Assembly: GCA_949987705.1 (NCBI GenBank)
Contig: OX465281.1
Location: forward strand, 139,052,876-139,116,875
Length of the DNA stretch: 64,000 bases
Reading direction: 5' to 3'
From: Thereva unica
Lineage: Eukaryota; Arthropoda; Insecta; Diptera; Therevidae
The notes under the pieces were generated by a model that saw only the letters and a list, made by a program, of their open reading frames with translations, had not been told where the DNA came from and searched no databases. Positions 42,817 to 53,727 of this stretch are shown here, in pieces (the first letter of the stretch is position 1; each line of letters begins with the position of its first letter). The translations under genes and the position numbers were made by a program.

Positions 42817-43178
42817 TGGCGACCCTGCCCATCGACCAGGAAATTCTGAAGGAAGGACGACAACTTGCTAAAAAAGACAGGAAGGAAGCCTCATCTTTAC
42901 AACAAAAATTGGAGGATCAAACAGCTGGACCGAGACCGATCACCATAGAAGAATATAGGAGGAGGAACATCAAGAAGGCTGAACCCGCTGCACCAAAACC
43001 AACAAACATCGCTAGCCTGAACAGGAACCCGCGGGGAGGAAAAAGAATAAAGCTGAGCGAAAGAAGAAGGGAGCTGCGTAGGATTCTAGAAATTACCCTG
43101 GATCCAGTACAAAGAAAATTGTTTCTCGAAGAGATAGCGGAGATTAACAAGGAATTATTCGCAAAAATCAGGAATTGA
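42816..43178 (+). CDS. Leader ORF a: basic 120-residue protein, unknown
   Basis: The start ATG spans the LTR/primer-site boundary. The product is rich in Lys, Arg and Glu. A central Pro/Ala/Lys-rich part (PAAPKPTN) is followed by a likely helical basic region (KLSERRRELRRILE). I recognise no domain. It ends 3 bp before the next ORF, so the two look like a compact unit. It could act in RNA binding, but that is a guess from charge only. Confidence 0.6.
   Translation: MATLPIDQEILKEGRQLAKKDRKEASSLQQKLEDQTAGPRPITIEEYRRRNIKKAEPAAPKPTNIASLNRNPRGGKRIKLSERRRELRRILEITLDPVQRKLFLEEIAEINKELFAKIRN
42817..42830 (+). promoter_or_regulatory. mdg1-like primer-binding site (tRNA-Arg-like)
   Basis: TGGCGACCCTGCCC directly follows the LTR. 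The first 8 bases equal those of the tRNA-Arg site of mdg1/412-type elements. The last base of the LTR plus TG of this site form the ATG of the first ORF. Confidence 0.65.
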
Positions 43179-43181
43179 AGA

Positions 43182-43367
43182 ATGGGTGGCGGACAAAGTA
43201 AAGATGGTGTAGTCATCAACAATGGCGGAAATGGGAATAGCATCACGCAGGAAAACATTGAAGAAGTAGCATACATAGGAGTAGTAGCTTTAGTTGTAAT
43301 TATAATCTACAATTGCATAAAAAAGAAATTTAAAAAACAAGTAACAACTAGTGTAAATTTAGCATAG
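43182..43367 (+). CDS. Leader ORF b: N-myristoylated-type membrane microprotein
   Basis: 61 residues beginning MGGGQSKD, a good N-myristoylation pattern (Gly at 2, Ser at 6, Lys at 7). A single hydrophobic segment, VAYIGVVALVVIIIYN, follows at residues 28-43, then a basic KKKFKK anchor. It probably sits in a membrane with both a lipid and a helix. It is not a known gag part. Its position before gag in a retrotransposon is unusual. Confidence 0.65.
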   Translation: MGGGQSKDGVVINNGGNGNSITQENIEEVAYIGVVALVVIIIYNCIKKKFKKQVTTSVNLA

Positions 43368-43379
43368 GCATTCATGATA

Positions 43380-43555
43380 ATTTTTTTTTTACGGGGAAAT
43401 AGTTTAACTATTTTTAGGAATAGAAAGCTTGGAGTAAAATAAAGTTAATAAAAATAAAAATAAATAAAAAAAAAAAAATAAATAAAATAAAATAAAATAA
43501 AAAAAAAAAAAAAAAAAAATTTTTTTTTTTCTCTTCTTTTCTGTTATTTGCCCAA
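43380..43555 (+). other. A-rich/T-rich low-complexity leader
   Basis: Homopolymer-rich stretch (AAAATAAATAAAA then T-run) between leader ORFs; no gene. Confidence 0.7.
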
Positions 43556-43561
43556 TTTAAT

Positions 43562-43807
43562 ATGGACTTAGAATTCGAGAAAGCTTGTGATAAGCTAAAA
43601 GATTTTTTCTCATTTATTGAATTAAAAGAAAAATATGAAAAGACTATATTGAAGTTAGAAGAAGAATTAAAAGAGTATGAATTATATGAGAATTGTTTTG
43701 CGAAGGAAATTGAGCAAATAAAGGAAAAAATAGAAAAATTAGAAGAAAAAATCAAGACAGTAGAAAAGATGCCATCAGTTGAATTAACAAAATCAGTAGA
43801 ATTCTAA
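43562..43807 (+). CDS. Leader ORF c: coiled-coil protein
   Basis: 81 residues dominated by Glu, Lys and Leu with heptad-like spacing (LEEELKEYELYE, then IEKLEEKIKTVEK). Almost certainly a coiled coil and probably oligomeric. No catalytic motif. Codon use is AT-rich like its neighbours. Confidence 0.6.
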   Translation: MDLEFEKACDKLKDFFSFIELKEKYEKTILKLEEELKEYELYENCFAKEIEQIKEKIEKLEEKIKTVEKMPSVELTKSVEF

Positions 43808-43825
43808 AATAGCTTACATAGGATC

Positions 43826-43978
43826 ATGGAGGATAGATCAAAAACAGTGTCATTTATAATATTGTGCATAATAACAATAATTTTTGGTATATTATTATTT
43901 ATGGAAGTAATAAGTGAGATAAATAAGATTGTAGAAAATAATAAAGAAATATTAACAAGGTGGCCAAATAATATGTAA
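43826..43978 (+). CDS. Leader ORF d: 50-residue membrane microprotein
   Basis: ATG at 43826, TAA at 43976-43978. A hydrophobic segment of about 20 residues (VSFIILCIITIIFGILLFME) is followed by a polar tail with Asn and Lys. The pattern is a single-pass membrane protein. No similarity is known to me. Expression is unproven. Confidence 0.5.
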   Translation: MEDRSKTVSFIILCIITIIFGILLFMEVISEINKIVENNKEILTRWPNNM

Positions 43979-44009
43979 GGAGAATATTAGATAAAAACAA
44001 AATATTTAA

Positions 44010-44141
44010 ATCATAGTAGATTTAGTAAGGCAGATTTTAGTATTGATAGGAATTATAGGGATATTAGCACTCGGAACCGTAATGATCATGGATTGCATAA
44101 GTACAATGAATGGACTATTAAAATATAGCAGAGAGTATTAA
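44010..44141 (+). other. Hydrophobic open frame without ATG
   Basis: Open from ATC at 44010 to TAA at 44139-44141. It encodes a hydrophobic stretch (ILVLIGIIGILALGTVMIM) and ends 7 bp before gag. With no early Met it may be a decayed third membrane ORF or use a non-AUG start. Confidence 0.35.
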
Positions 44142-44148
44142 AAAGAAT

Positions 44149-45351
44149 ATGTCAGTGCAACGTGCTCAAGAAATAGTAAGGCAACTAGAGCAAATATTAA
44201 GCAATTTTAGAAAAGCACCGAACAGACAATTACAAGCGAGCACACTATTACAAAAACAATTGGAAATAGAAGATTTAAGAAAACAAATAAACGAGATTGC
44301 GCTCAAGCATAATATATTGTCGCAAATAAAAAAATTTAAACTAAAACAAGAAGAAATAAATATATATTTAAGGAATCAATCAGCAGAAATAGTAAATACA
44401 GAAGAAGGCATGAGCAACGAGAAATTAGATATTCAACAAACAAGTGGTGTAATAAATTCATATAAAATGGGAACCCTGGACACTTTTCAAACATTGAAAC
44501 TAATAACTACATATGGGGGAGAAGAAAAAGAAATCAATAATTTCATAAATACAATCGAAATTATAGCAGACACCCTCAAAGATGCGGAAGAAATTAAAAA
44601 GCTGATCAACCTAGTATTAAAAACCAGGATAACAGAAAAGGTTAGGACAAAATTGGCAAATGCGACTCCGGCATCAATACCAGAGCTAAGGGCATTAATA
44701 GAGAAACACTTTAGAAAGAGGTTAAATCCACTAAAGCTGCAGAATGATCTGACGAAGTTAAGGCAAGGTGAGCAAACAATAGAAGCGTTTTCAACAAGGA
44801 TTGAAGATATCATTTCTAAACTAAATGCAGTACAAATAGCTGAACGAGGAGAAGAAAATAAGAACGTGATAACGGCTCTAAACGACAGAGCAGGACTTAA
44901 CGCTTTCCAAGCAGGTTTAAGCGAGCCATTTAAAACAGCTGTATTTGCAGCAATGCCAGCAAAATTAGAAACAGCAGTGAAGATAGCTTCAGAAATGGAG
45001 GCTGTCAATGATACACAAAAAAGGGTGTATCACTTCAATACTAACAACAGAAGTAACTGGAATCAACGCCCTCACTATAGGAGAGATTTTAGAAATAATA
45101 GACAAAGAAAGTATAATGAAGACAGCAATAGGACATTCCAACAACGGAACCAGAGATTTAATTTACAAAACAGAAGTACGAATAACAATTTCGAAAGGAG
45201 ACCAGTGTATAGACAACAAAATCCTAGATATAGAAACCAAATCAACAGAACAAACAAAAGATATAATTCGCAACCTAGGAGAATAAACGTAATAAATTCG
45301 GAAAACGGGGGGACCGTCCCCGAAGACCATCAGTCGGAGGACGAACAATAA
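44149..45351 (+). CDS. mdg1-like gag
   Basis: 400 residues. The N-terminal third is coiled-coil-like (IEDLRKQINEIALKH). The middle is a retrotransposon capsid-like helical domain (LNAFQAGLSEPFKTAVFAAMP near residues 250-275). The C-terminus is Arg/Asn/Gln-rich with RRDFRNNRQRKYN-type motifs and no CCHC knuckle, so the basic tail probably binds RNA instead. No stop or frameshift. Pol begins in another frame 35 bp downstream, so a translational frameshift near the end of gag would be needed for a fusion. Confidence 0.88.
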   Translation: MSVQRAQEIVRQLEQILSNFRKAPNRQLQASTLLQKQLEIEDLRKQINEIALKHNILSQIKKFKLKQEEINIYLRNQSAEIVNTEEGMSNEKLDIQQTSGVINSYKMGTLDTFQTLKLITTYGGEEKEINNFINTIEIIADTLKDAEEIKKLINLVLKTRITEKVRTKLANATPASIPELRALIEKHFRKRLNPLKLQNDLTKLRQGEQTIEAFSTRIEDIISKLNAVQIAERGEENKNVITALNDRAGLNAFQAGLSEPFKTAVFAAMPAKLETAVKIASEMEAVNDTQKRVYHFNTNNRSNWNQRPHYRRDFRNNRQRKYNEDSNRTFQQRNQRFNLQNRSTNNNFERRPVYRQQNPRYRNQINRTNKRYNSQPRRINVINSENGGTVPEDHQSEDEQ

Positions 45352-45386
45352 ATAATATTATAAAAAGGCATTCCAATACAGTAAAA

Positions 45387-48300
45387 GTGTATTCATTCAA
45401 CGTTAAGGATTTAGATAACTATATAAGAATACATATAGCAGATAAAAAGGAGCAAGTAAGATTCTTAATAGATACAGGTGCGGACATATCGGTAATAAAG
45501 AAAAGTTACATAGATACTCTGATTAATGAGGAAGAAATTTGTAAAATAACAGGCGTCACAGAGAGCGATATATACACTCTAGGAACAACGAATGCTTATT
45601 TAAGGATTGAAGGAGAAAACATTAAGCATAAATTGCATATAGTACCAGATGACTTCGCTATTGGAACGGAAGCCATTCTAGGAAAAGATTTCCTATATAA
45701 ATACAAATGTAAGCTTGACTACGAAATTTTTACTTTAACAATAGCACTGAGGCAAGTCGATCTCATTTTACCAATTTGTACACTATACGAAACTGTTAAT
45801 ATACCAGCAAGATCGCAAATGATACACGCTTTGGATGTACAAATCAAAGAGGACAGCATAGTACTAAGCCAAGAATTAGAAGATGGGATCTTTGTGGCTA
45901 ACTCTTTAATACCATGTAAAGGGATAGCACACATAAGACTATTAAACACTCATGAAAAAGAAGTGGAAATCAAACTTCCAAAGCTAAAGATTAAGCCTCT
46001 AACAAATTATTATGTGCTAAATGTGGATAGAAGCAGTGAAAAAACAAATCAAAATAGAGTAAAAAGATTGCTGAGGGAACTACAAATTAATAACTTAGAC
46101 ACCAAAGCAAAGGATACAATAACAAATATTTGTATGGAATATGCAGACATATTTCATTTAGACAATGATCAATTAACCGTGAACAATTTCTATAGACAAA
46201 AAATAAGAATGACGGATAAAAACCCAGTGTACATCAAAAACTACAGGTTACCGCAATCCCAAACTGAAGAAATAAACAACCAAGTGGAAAAATTAATCAA
46301 AGATGACATCATAGAACCATCCGTAAGCCCATACAATTCACCCTTATTAGTAGTACCAAAAAAGAGTGAAAATGGTGATAAAAAATGGAGAATGGTGGTA
46401 GATTTTCGTCAACTAAATAAAAAAGTCATGGATGACAAATTTCCTTTAACAAGATTAGAAGATATCTTAGACAATCTTGGGAAAGCAAAATATTTTTCGA
46501 CTCTAGATTTAACGAGTTCATTTCATCAAATAGAGCTACACCCAAAGTCGAGACCAGCGACAGCTTTTTCGACTGGCAAAGGACACTACCAATTCAAAAG
46601 ACTGCCATTCGGATTAAAGATATCCACGAATAGTTTTCAGCGCATGCTATCAGTAGCACTAGCAGGTTTAGACGCTGAAACATTTTTATATGTCGACGAT
46701 ATAATTATTTTCGGACGAAATCTTGAACATCACAACAAAAGTCTAAGACGAACATTCGACAGATTAAGGGAATACAACCTAAAGCTCAATCCACAGAAAT
46801 GCAACTTTCTACGTACAGAAGTAGTATATTTAGGACATCTAATAACAAATGAAGATGTGAAAACAGATCCTAAAAAGTACGAAATAATAACGAAATATCC
46901 TGTACCAAAGAATTCAAAAGAGGTCAAACGATTTACAGCTTTCTGTAATTATTACAGACGCTTTATACCGAACTTTGCAGCAATTGCAAAACCTTTGAAT
47001 GCGCTAACGAAAAAGGACGTTACTTTCGAATGGACTGTAGAATGTGAAAAAGCATTTGAAGAGTTAAAGAATAAACTAATTAACCCACCAATATTACAGT
47101 ATCCAGATTTCAACAAACCATTTGTATTGACAACAGATGCTTCAAATTTTGCACTTGGTGCAGTGCTTTCACAAGGAGAAATTGGTAAAGACCTGCCTAT
47201 CTCATATGCAAGTCGGACATTAGACAAGCATGAGCTGAATAAGCCAATCATTGAGAAGGAACTACTTGGGATACATTGGGCGATAAAATACTTTAGACCA
47301 TATCTGTATGGTAGAAAATTCATAGTAGTCACGGATCATAGGCCATTAGTAAGCCTATTTACACATAAAAACCCTTCATCAAAAATGACCAGAGTGAGAC
47401 TAGAACTTAGTGAATATGACTTTGAAATAATATATAAGCAAGGATCGTTAAATACAAATGCAGACGCACTGTCAAGAATAAAATTAGATTCAGAGATGCT
47501 AAAAGCAATGATTCCAGTAGAGGCAGAAATTAAAGTAGTCACAAGAGCTATGAAAAAACAAGTTATGGAAAAAGAAAAGAGTGTACAGCAACCAGAAGAG
47601 ACAGGCCATCTCTACATATGGGAATGTACATCAATTTCGGAAACCAGGAACGTTACGAAACTGAAAACAGAGCTACCCCGGGGGCAGAATAATTACATAG
47701 GGCAGAACAATTACACAAAACAAAATATGAAGAAAATAGATAAATTGATGCAAGAAAAAGATGAAATAGAGCATGCGAAAATAAATTATAATAAAGGAAG
47801 AAATGAATGTACGATACATCTTGGTGATAATCTAGTAGCAAACTGGGAGTTACTACCGGAGAAGCTGATGAAAGAGTACAAAAGTAAAAAATACAAGAAG
47901 CTTAGCGATAATCTAACAGCAAACTGGGAGTTACTGCTGGAGAAGCTAATGCAATGCGCGCGAAAGTATAAGATAAATAAATTAGCCATGGCAAATAACG
48001 ATGAAATATTTAAATACATAGAGAAAGAAGAATTTATAAAGCTATACAATAAAATGCATCAAAAAATGAAAAGCAATTTACGAATAATATTATATACACC
48101 ACCGATTAAAGTGAAAGAAGAAAGCGAAAAACTGGAAATAATAGAAAAATTTCATAACGCACCGACGACAGGAGGACACTCAGGAGCGAAGAGGACAATA
48201 GGAAAAATAAAACAGAGATATTGCTGGAAAAATATGAATAGAATGGTTAAAAATCACATTAATGGATGTATGGAATGCCAAAGAAACAAGCAAGTAAGAC

Positions 48301-48527
48301 ACACCAAAGAGAAGCTACAGATAACGGAAACCCCAACCACAAGTTTTGAGATACTATCTATGGACACGGTAGGACCACTACGTCAAGCAAAACACTACAG
48401 ATACATCTTGACCATACAATGTGACTTAACCAAGTATGTAATAGCCATACCAATGGAGAACAAAGAAGCAACTACAATTGCTAAAGCTTTAATAGAAAAT
48501 GTAATATTAAAATTTGCGAAACACTAG
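45387..48527 (+). pseudogene. mdg1-like pol (PR-RT-RNaseH-IN), integrase damaged
   Basis: Open for 1,046 residues. Landmarks are the protease LIDTGADISVI (about 45465), RT with VDFRQLNKK and catalytic YVDD (46689-46700), RNase H starting TTDASNFALGAVL (about 47130), and an HHCC finger (HNAPTTGGHSGAKR to CMECQRNK, about 48155-48290). The first integrase Asp is in SMDTVGPL. Near 48505-48525 the sequence jumps from ILKF to the block following the second Asp, in another frame. The segment with the second catalytic Asp is missing and the ORF ends early. Everything upstream looks intact. Confidence 0.9.
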
Positions 48528-49078
48528 AAATAAAACATGTTAACTCTACACCATATCATCATGAAACTCTGGGCTCAATAGAACGCAATCACAGAACACT
48601 AAATGAATATCTATTGTCATTTAGCCAAGGTCGAGATTGGGATGAATGGATCCAATACTACACATTTTGTTACAACATTACACCACATACAGATACAGGA
48701 TTCTCACCACATGAATTAGTGTATGGAAAAATAGTAAGTCTACCTAACCAGATAACGAAAGAAGAACCAAAACCAATTTATAATATCGAAAATTATGCGA
48801 GTGAATTAAAATGGAGACTACAAAACGCACATCAAACAGCACAAAAATTATTAGAAATAGCCAAAGAAAAAAGAAAGATATCATATGACAGGAAAATAAA
48901 ACCGATAACAGCAAATGTGGGGGATAAAGTTTGGTTGAAAGTCGGAAATAAAAAGAAACATGAGTCACCATATGAAGGACCGTATGAGATAGTAGAAAAG
49001 CAAGGAGTTAATGTTAAGATAAAAATAGGAAATAAAATTAAGGAAATACATAAAAATAGAATAAAGAATACGACATAA
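48528..49078 (+). pseudogene. mdg1-like integrase C-terminal part
   Basis: Continues the integrase in a second frame, with HETLGSIERNHRTLNEYL carrying the catalytic Glu. Further blocks follow, then a GPY/F-type motif (ESPYEGPYEIVEK, about 48962-49000). It ends with TAA at 49076-49078. The frame change and deletion just upstream separate it from the main pol ORF. Confidence 0.88.
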
Positions 49079-49130
49079 GAATGACGAAAGATTTTCGCTC
49101 CAAAAGAAGCACCGAAAATCTTTCTTTTCA

Positions 49131-49142
49131 CCCGATGGGGGA
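49131..49142 (+). promoter_or_regulatory. mdg1-like polypurine tract
   Basis: GATGGGGGA immediately before the 3' LTR start at 49143. Confidence 0.6.
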
Positions 49143-49860
49143 TGTAGTGAGATTATGCAAATAATTCTCACAATTCTAATGATATAAGAAACAACAAAGT
49201 AGCACAATGATGCAACAAAATTGTTTCCACAAAATGCATTCGATTGCTTATGTAATAAATTCAAACTCGAACTCAGACACATAAAAGAATGACCCATTCA
49301 TGAAAATAAGAATGCAACCGCCACGATCACCGCATGAAAGGTAAACAAACCTAAATGCAAGCGGCAGTGGAGGGCACTTACTCATAATGAAACCAAAGCC
49401 AATGCATGCACGCGTGACCCAAAAGTGCTCGGATTAAATAATAATTTTATGGTTGAGCAAGGCCCGGAAATTTTATGGGCGAAAATTAGGAAAGTGAGTT
49501 CATGAATGAAATGCATTGATAAGCAAAAGAAATGCATTGAGAAAGATCATGGAATGAGTGCTGGGGAAGTATAAGAAAGAAAATAGGTATTTGCCCCACC
49601 ATGGAAAGTTAGTGTAAGAAAAATTTCATTATAAATATGGAGAGTAGGATTAAGAAAAAAGTCAGTAAGAATCAGTAATAGTCAGTAAGAACTAAGGAGT
49701 ACTCAACTTGTAATTTAAATTACTCCCAGAAGGCATAGCTTGCAGCATACTGCTTGAACGCCTTGGTGGAGAACTTAAACAATACACAAATAAAGAAAGC
49801 AAAGAAAAATTAAATCACGAAGAGTTTTTATTTTATACGTACGCAAGGAAAGTAATTACA
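49143..49860 (+). repeat. mdg1-like 3' LTR
   Basis: 718 bp, essentially identical to the 5' LTR. One visible difference is near 49605 (ATGGAAAGTT against ATGGGAAGTT). Confidence 0.95.
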
Positions 49861-49864
49861 CTTT

Positions 49865-51289
49865 GCCTTCGCAGAATTTCTTGAAATGTTGCACGTAGGA
49901 TTTTCAGTTCTTGTCAAATCTAAAGGTAGTTTGAAGGCTGAGTGAGCTGTTCTTCCTCCTGTCAACAGCGTTGCGGCAATGCCAGATGAGGCAACAGCAA
50001 GAGCAATATCATTTTTCTGACGCACTTTTGCCAAAAGCAAATTGATTAGAAAGGTCTTGCCTGTTCCACCAGGAGCATCCAAAAAGAAAATTCCACCTTG
50101 TTGATCAAAAACTGCTTCCGCAATCTTGTTATATGCTTCCGTCTGATCTTCGACTAATTTTTGGTAATTCTCTTCTATGTAAGTTGTGAGCACATCCGTA
50201 TCGTAATTTCTTTCCATAACTTCTTCACTGGGTATATTCGAGGTCCGAATTGGTTGTGGAAGCCCAAAACTTCTCAAATCTGTTCCACCCAATAATATAA
50301 CTTTATCTTCAATATCAATTAAAGCTTTGTTGAAAATTTCATCAGTGTAATTCAGATCCAGATTTTGTTGTTGAATACGCGCTTGGTGCAAAATGTCTTC
50401 AGACAGGTTTTCCTTGTGGTTCCTCCATAACTGCTCTGGAGCAGACACTGCGCATGTTTGTAACATAACGGCAAACAGGTTACGTAAAATCTTAGGTAAT
50501 CGAGAGGAAGCTGCTTCTTCTAATGCTTTATTCCAGTGTTCATCGTTCTCCAAAAGACCTCGCAGCATGCAAGCTTCTTTGAAAGTCTCACAGATCTGTC
50601 CATCTACTGTTCTCAAATCTGCAAATGACATTGGGCCTCGTACTTCATGCAGCAAGAGTCTCAGATGAAAGCATTCGGAGTTGTTTGGATGAACAGTGTA
50701 AATACGGCCAAGTGCATCGGAAGACCGTATTCCTGGTTGTTCTGGGACAACTTGTCCTTGTTTCCGGCGGTTCCACATCCTGCTCCCACTATTCCAAGTG
50801 TAGTACTTGGGGACTTGGTTGTACAGGAGGGTACGTGCAAACTCATCTTGAGTGGAAAGTCTAAAGAAAGCTGTAAGTGTAGTGTCTTGCTGTTGTTCGG
50901 CACGTTGAGCAGCATTTTCAGTTGTGAAGTACACTCTCTGTCCATTTTCAAGGTGGATGCTTAGATGTATCACTGTAGGGTAACGCTCATGAATTGGGAA
51001 ACTTAGTATTCTCCATGCTGCTTCATTGCTGCTAATGTATCTTCCCAGTTCATACTGATGAATTTCATCATGTTCATTATCTCCCCTGTTCACTTCAAAC
51101 ACAGCCATGTCTGATCCTTTATTTATATACTTACACACGTACTTGATAGACTTCACTGAATTGCAAAACTCAACATTAATATGTGCATTGAACATTTTAG
51201 TTAATAGAGGACAATATGGTACAATCCACCTATTGTCCACAGACCTTTCTGATCCTCGAAAGTTGATTGTACCTGTAAATCCTCCATCT
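49865..51289 (-). pseudogene. Helitron Rep/helicase middle part, duplicated copy 1
   Basis: Minus-strand coding from SVDNRWIVPYC through the Rep tyrosine region (YVCKYINKG) to Pif1 Walker A (GGTGKT, about 50055-50072). Together with 41098-42098 it makes 2,426 bp, exactly the length of the homologous block 51302-53727. It lacks the upstream HUH region and is joined to the end of the other copy. Confidence 0.88.
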
Positions 51290-51301
51290 GTAAATCTCCA
51301 A
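51290..51301. other. Duplication junction with 12-bp filler
   Basis: GTAAATCTCCAA lies between the two duplicated blocks and resembles the adjacent TGTAAATCCTCCA, so it looks like a templated insertion made during end joining. Confidence 0.7.
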
Positions 51302-53727
51302 ATTTTCTAACTCTTGAACAACCTACATACAGCTGGCCATGGGAGAAACATGGTTTGATAAGATCGAGACCAACAACTTTTAATGATTGCCCTTGTGCCT
51401 TGTTGATGCTCATGGCAAAACTTAACCGAACTGGAAATTGAAGGCGCTTGAACTGGAATGGAATATCTGAAGGGATAATCGGGATCCTAGGAATAAATAC
51501 ATCTTCACCTGCGGCATGTCCGGTCATGATTGTGGCTTCTATAACATTGGGCATTAAATTTTTAACAGCGAGCCGCGTTCCATTGCAGAGAGAAGGGGGT
51601 TGCAGATTTCTGAGGAGCATAATTGGTGCCCCAACTTTGAGCTCTAAAGTGTGTGATGGTACGCCAGGAGGTTTCAATGTGTTCAAAAATTCTGTTGGAT
51701 AATTCACAGCTTCATCTGTAACACATGCAGTGTCGATGGATTTGTAAATTTGAAGATTACCAGACAATTCGTTCAACAGTTGCTTATTGATGAAGTAGGC
51801 ATCTTCATTTCTCGGGGCAAGGATGGCTCTTTGACACAGCCATTCATGATCTTTAAAGTGCTGTTTTACATTTGGAAACACCTTTTGTATTAACTGTTGT
51901 GGTGTTTGCACAATCCTTCCTATGCCTTCCATTGCTATACATCCATCCTGATTAAGTGAAGTCACAGCACCATTTCCTATTTGAAGTAGACTGTTTGCAA
52001 ATTCTTGAGCAGAGGGATCACCATTGATATGAACCCTCATATTCGTTGTAAGGCGAAGTATTTCAATGTTCCTCCATATGTAAGATGATTTTAAGCAAGC
52101 CTGTATTTCATCTGCTTTGGTACCATGGGAAATAACTGGAAGCGTCTGCCGAAAGTCACCAGCCAATACCACTGTGACTCCTCCCATTAAATTATTATTT
52201 CGTCTTATATCTCTCAAGGTAACATCAAGAGCTTCAAATGCTGCTTTGTGTGACATCGTACATTCATCCCAGACGATAAGCTTGCAATCTTTAAGAACCT
52301 TTGCCTTCGCAGAATTTCTTGAAATGTTGCACGTAGGATTTTCAGTTCTTGTCAAATCTAAAGGTAGTTTGAAGGCTGAGTGAGCTGTTCTTCCTCCTGT
52401 CAACAGCGTTGCGGCAATGCCAGATGAGGCAACAGCAAGAGCAATATCATTTTTCTGACGCACTTTTGCCAAAAGTAAATTGATTAGAAAGGTCTTGCCT
52501 GTTCCACCAGGAGCATCCAAAAAGAAAATTCCACCTTGTTGATCAAAAACTGCTTCCGCAATCTTGTTATATGCTTCCGTCTGATCTTCGACTAATTTTT
52601 GGTAATTCTCTTCTATGTAAGTTGTGAGCACATCCGTATCGTAATTTCTTTCCATAACTTCTTCACTGGGTATATTCGAGGTCCGAATTGGTTGTGGAAG
52701 CCCAAAACTTCTCAAATCTGTTCCACCCAGTAATATAACTTTATCTTCAATATCAATTAAAGCTTTGTTGAAAATTTCATCAGTGTAATTCAGATCCAGA
52801 TTTTGTTGTTGAATACGCGCTTGGTGCAAAATGTCTTCAGACAGGTTTTCCTTGTGGTTCCTCCATAACTGCTCTGGAGCAGACACTGCGCATGTTTGTA
52901 ACATAACGGCAAACAGGTTACGTAAAATCTTAGGTAATCGAGAGGAAGCTGCTTCTTCTAATGCTTTATTCCAGTGTTCATCGTTCTCCAAAAGACCTCG
53001 CAGCATGCAAGCTTCTTTGAAAGTCTCACAGATCTGTCCATCTACTGTTCTCAAATCTGCAAATGACATTGGGCCTCGTACTTCATGCAGCAAGAGTCTC
53101 AGATGAAAGCATTCGGAGTTGTTTGGATGAACAGTGTAAATACAGCCAAGTGCATCGGAAGACCGTATTCCTGGTTGTTCTGGGACAACTTGTCCTTGTT
53201 TCCGGCGGTTCCACATCCTGCTCCCACTATTCCAAGTGTAGTACTTGGGGACTTGGTTGTACAGGAGGGTACGTGCAAACTCATCTTGAGTGGAAAGTCT
53301 AAAGAAAGCTGTAAGTGTAGTGTCTTGCTGTTGTTCGGCACGTTGAGCAGCATTTTCAGTTGTGAAGTACACTCTCTGTCCATTTTCAAGGTGGATGCTT
53401 AGATGTATCACTGTAGGGTAACGCTCATGAATTGGGAAACTTAGTATTCTCCATGCTGCTTCATTGCTGCTAATGTATCTTCCCAGTTCATACTGATGAA
53501 TTTCATCATGTTCATTATCTCCCCTGTTCACTTCAAACACAGCCATGTCTGATCCTTTATTTATATACTTACACACGTACTTGATAGACTTCACTGAATT
53601 GCAAAACTCAACATTAATATGTGCATTGAACATTTTAGTTAATAGAGGACAATATGGTACAATCCACCTATTGTCCACAGACCTTTCTGATCCTCGAAAG
53701 TTGATTGTACCTGTAAATCCTCCATCT
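51302..53727 (-). repeat. 2,426-bp Helitron internal duplication, copy 2
   Basis: Homologous to 41098-42098 plus 49865-51289. Only a few substitutions are seen, such as Arg/Cys in G(R/C)IYTVH and Pro/Ser in NEL(P/S)GNLQ, and lengths are equal, so the duplication is recent. Confidence 0.92.

Larger units (their letters stand above)
42099..49860 (+). mobile_element. mdg1/412-like Gypsy retrotransposon, TSD CTTT
   Basis: The 718-bp LTRs (42099-42816 and 49143-49860) differ by about one base on reading, and CTTT is duplicated (42095-42098 and 49861-49864). The primer site TGGCGACCCTGCCC resembles the tRNA-Arg site used by mdg1/412-type elements. Order: several small ORFs, gag, pol, 3' LTR. It is young, but its integrase has an internal deletion with a frame change. 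It is oriented opposite to the host Helitron gene. Confidence 0.92.

Noticed and set aside
48965..49297. Minus-strand ORF with MGHSFMCLSSSLN start, also at 42253
   Set aside because: Reads through the antisense strand of the retrotransposon LTR; the 42253 version only looks longer because it fuses with Helitron helicase.
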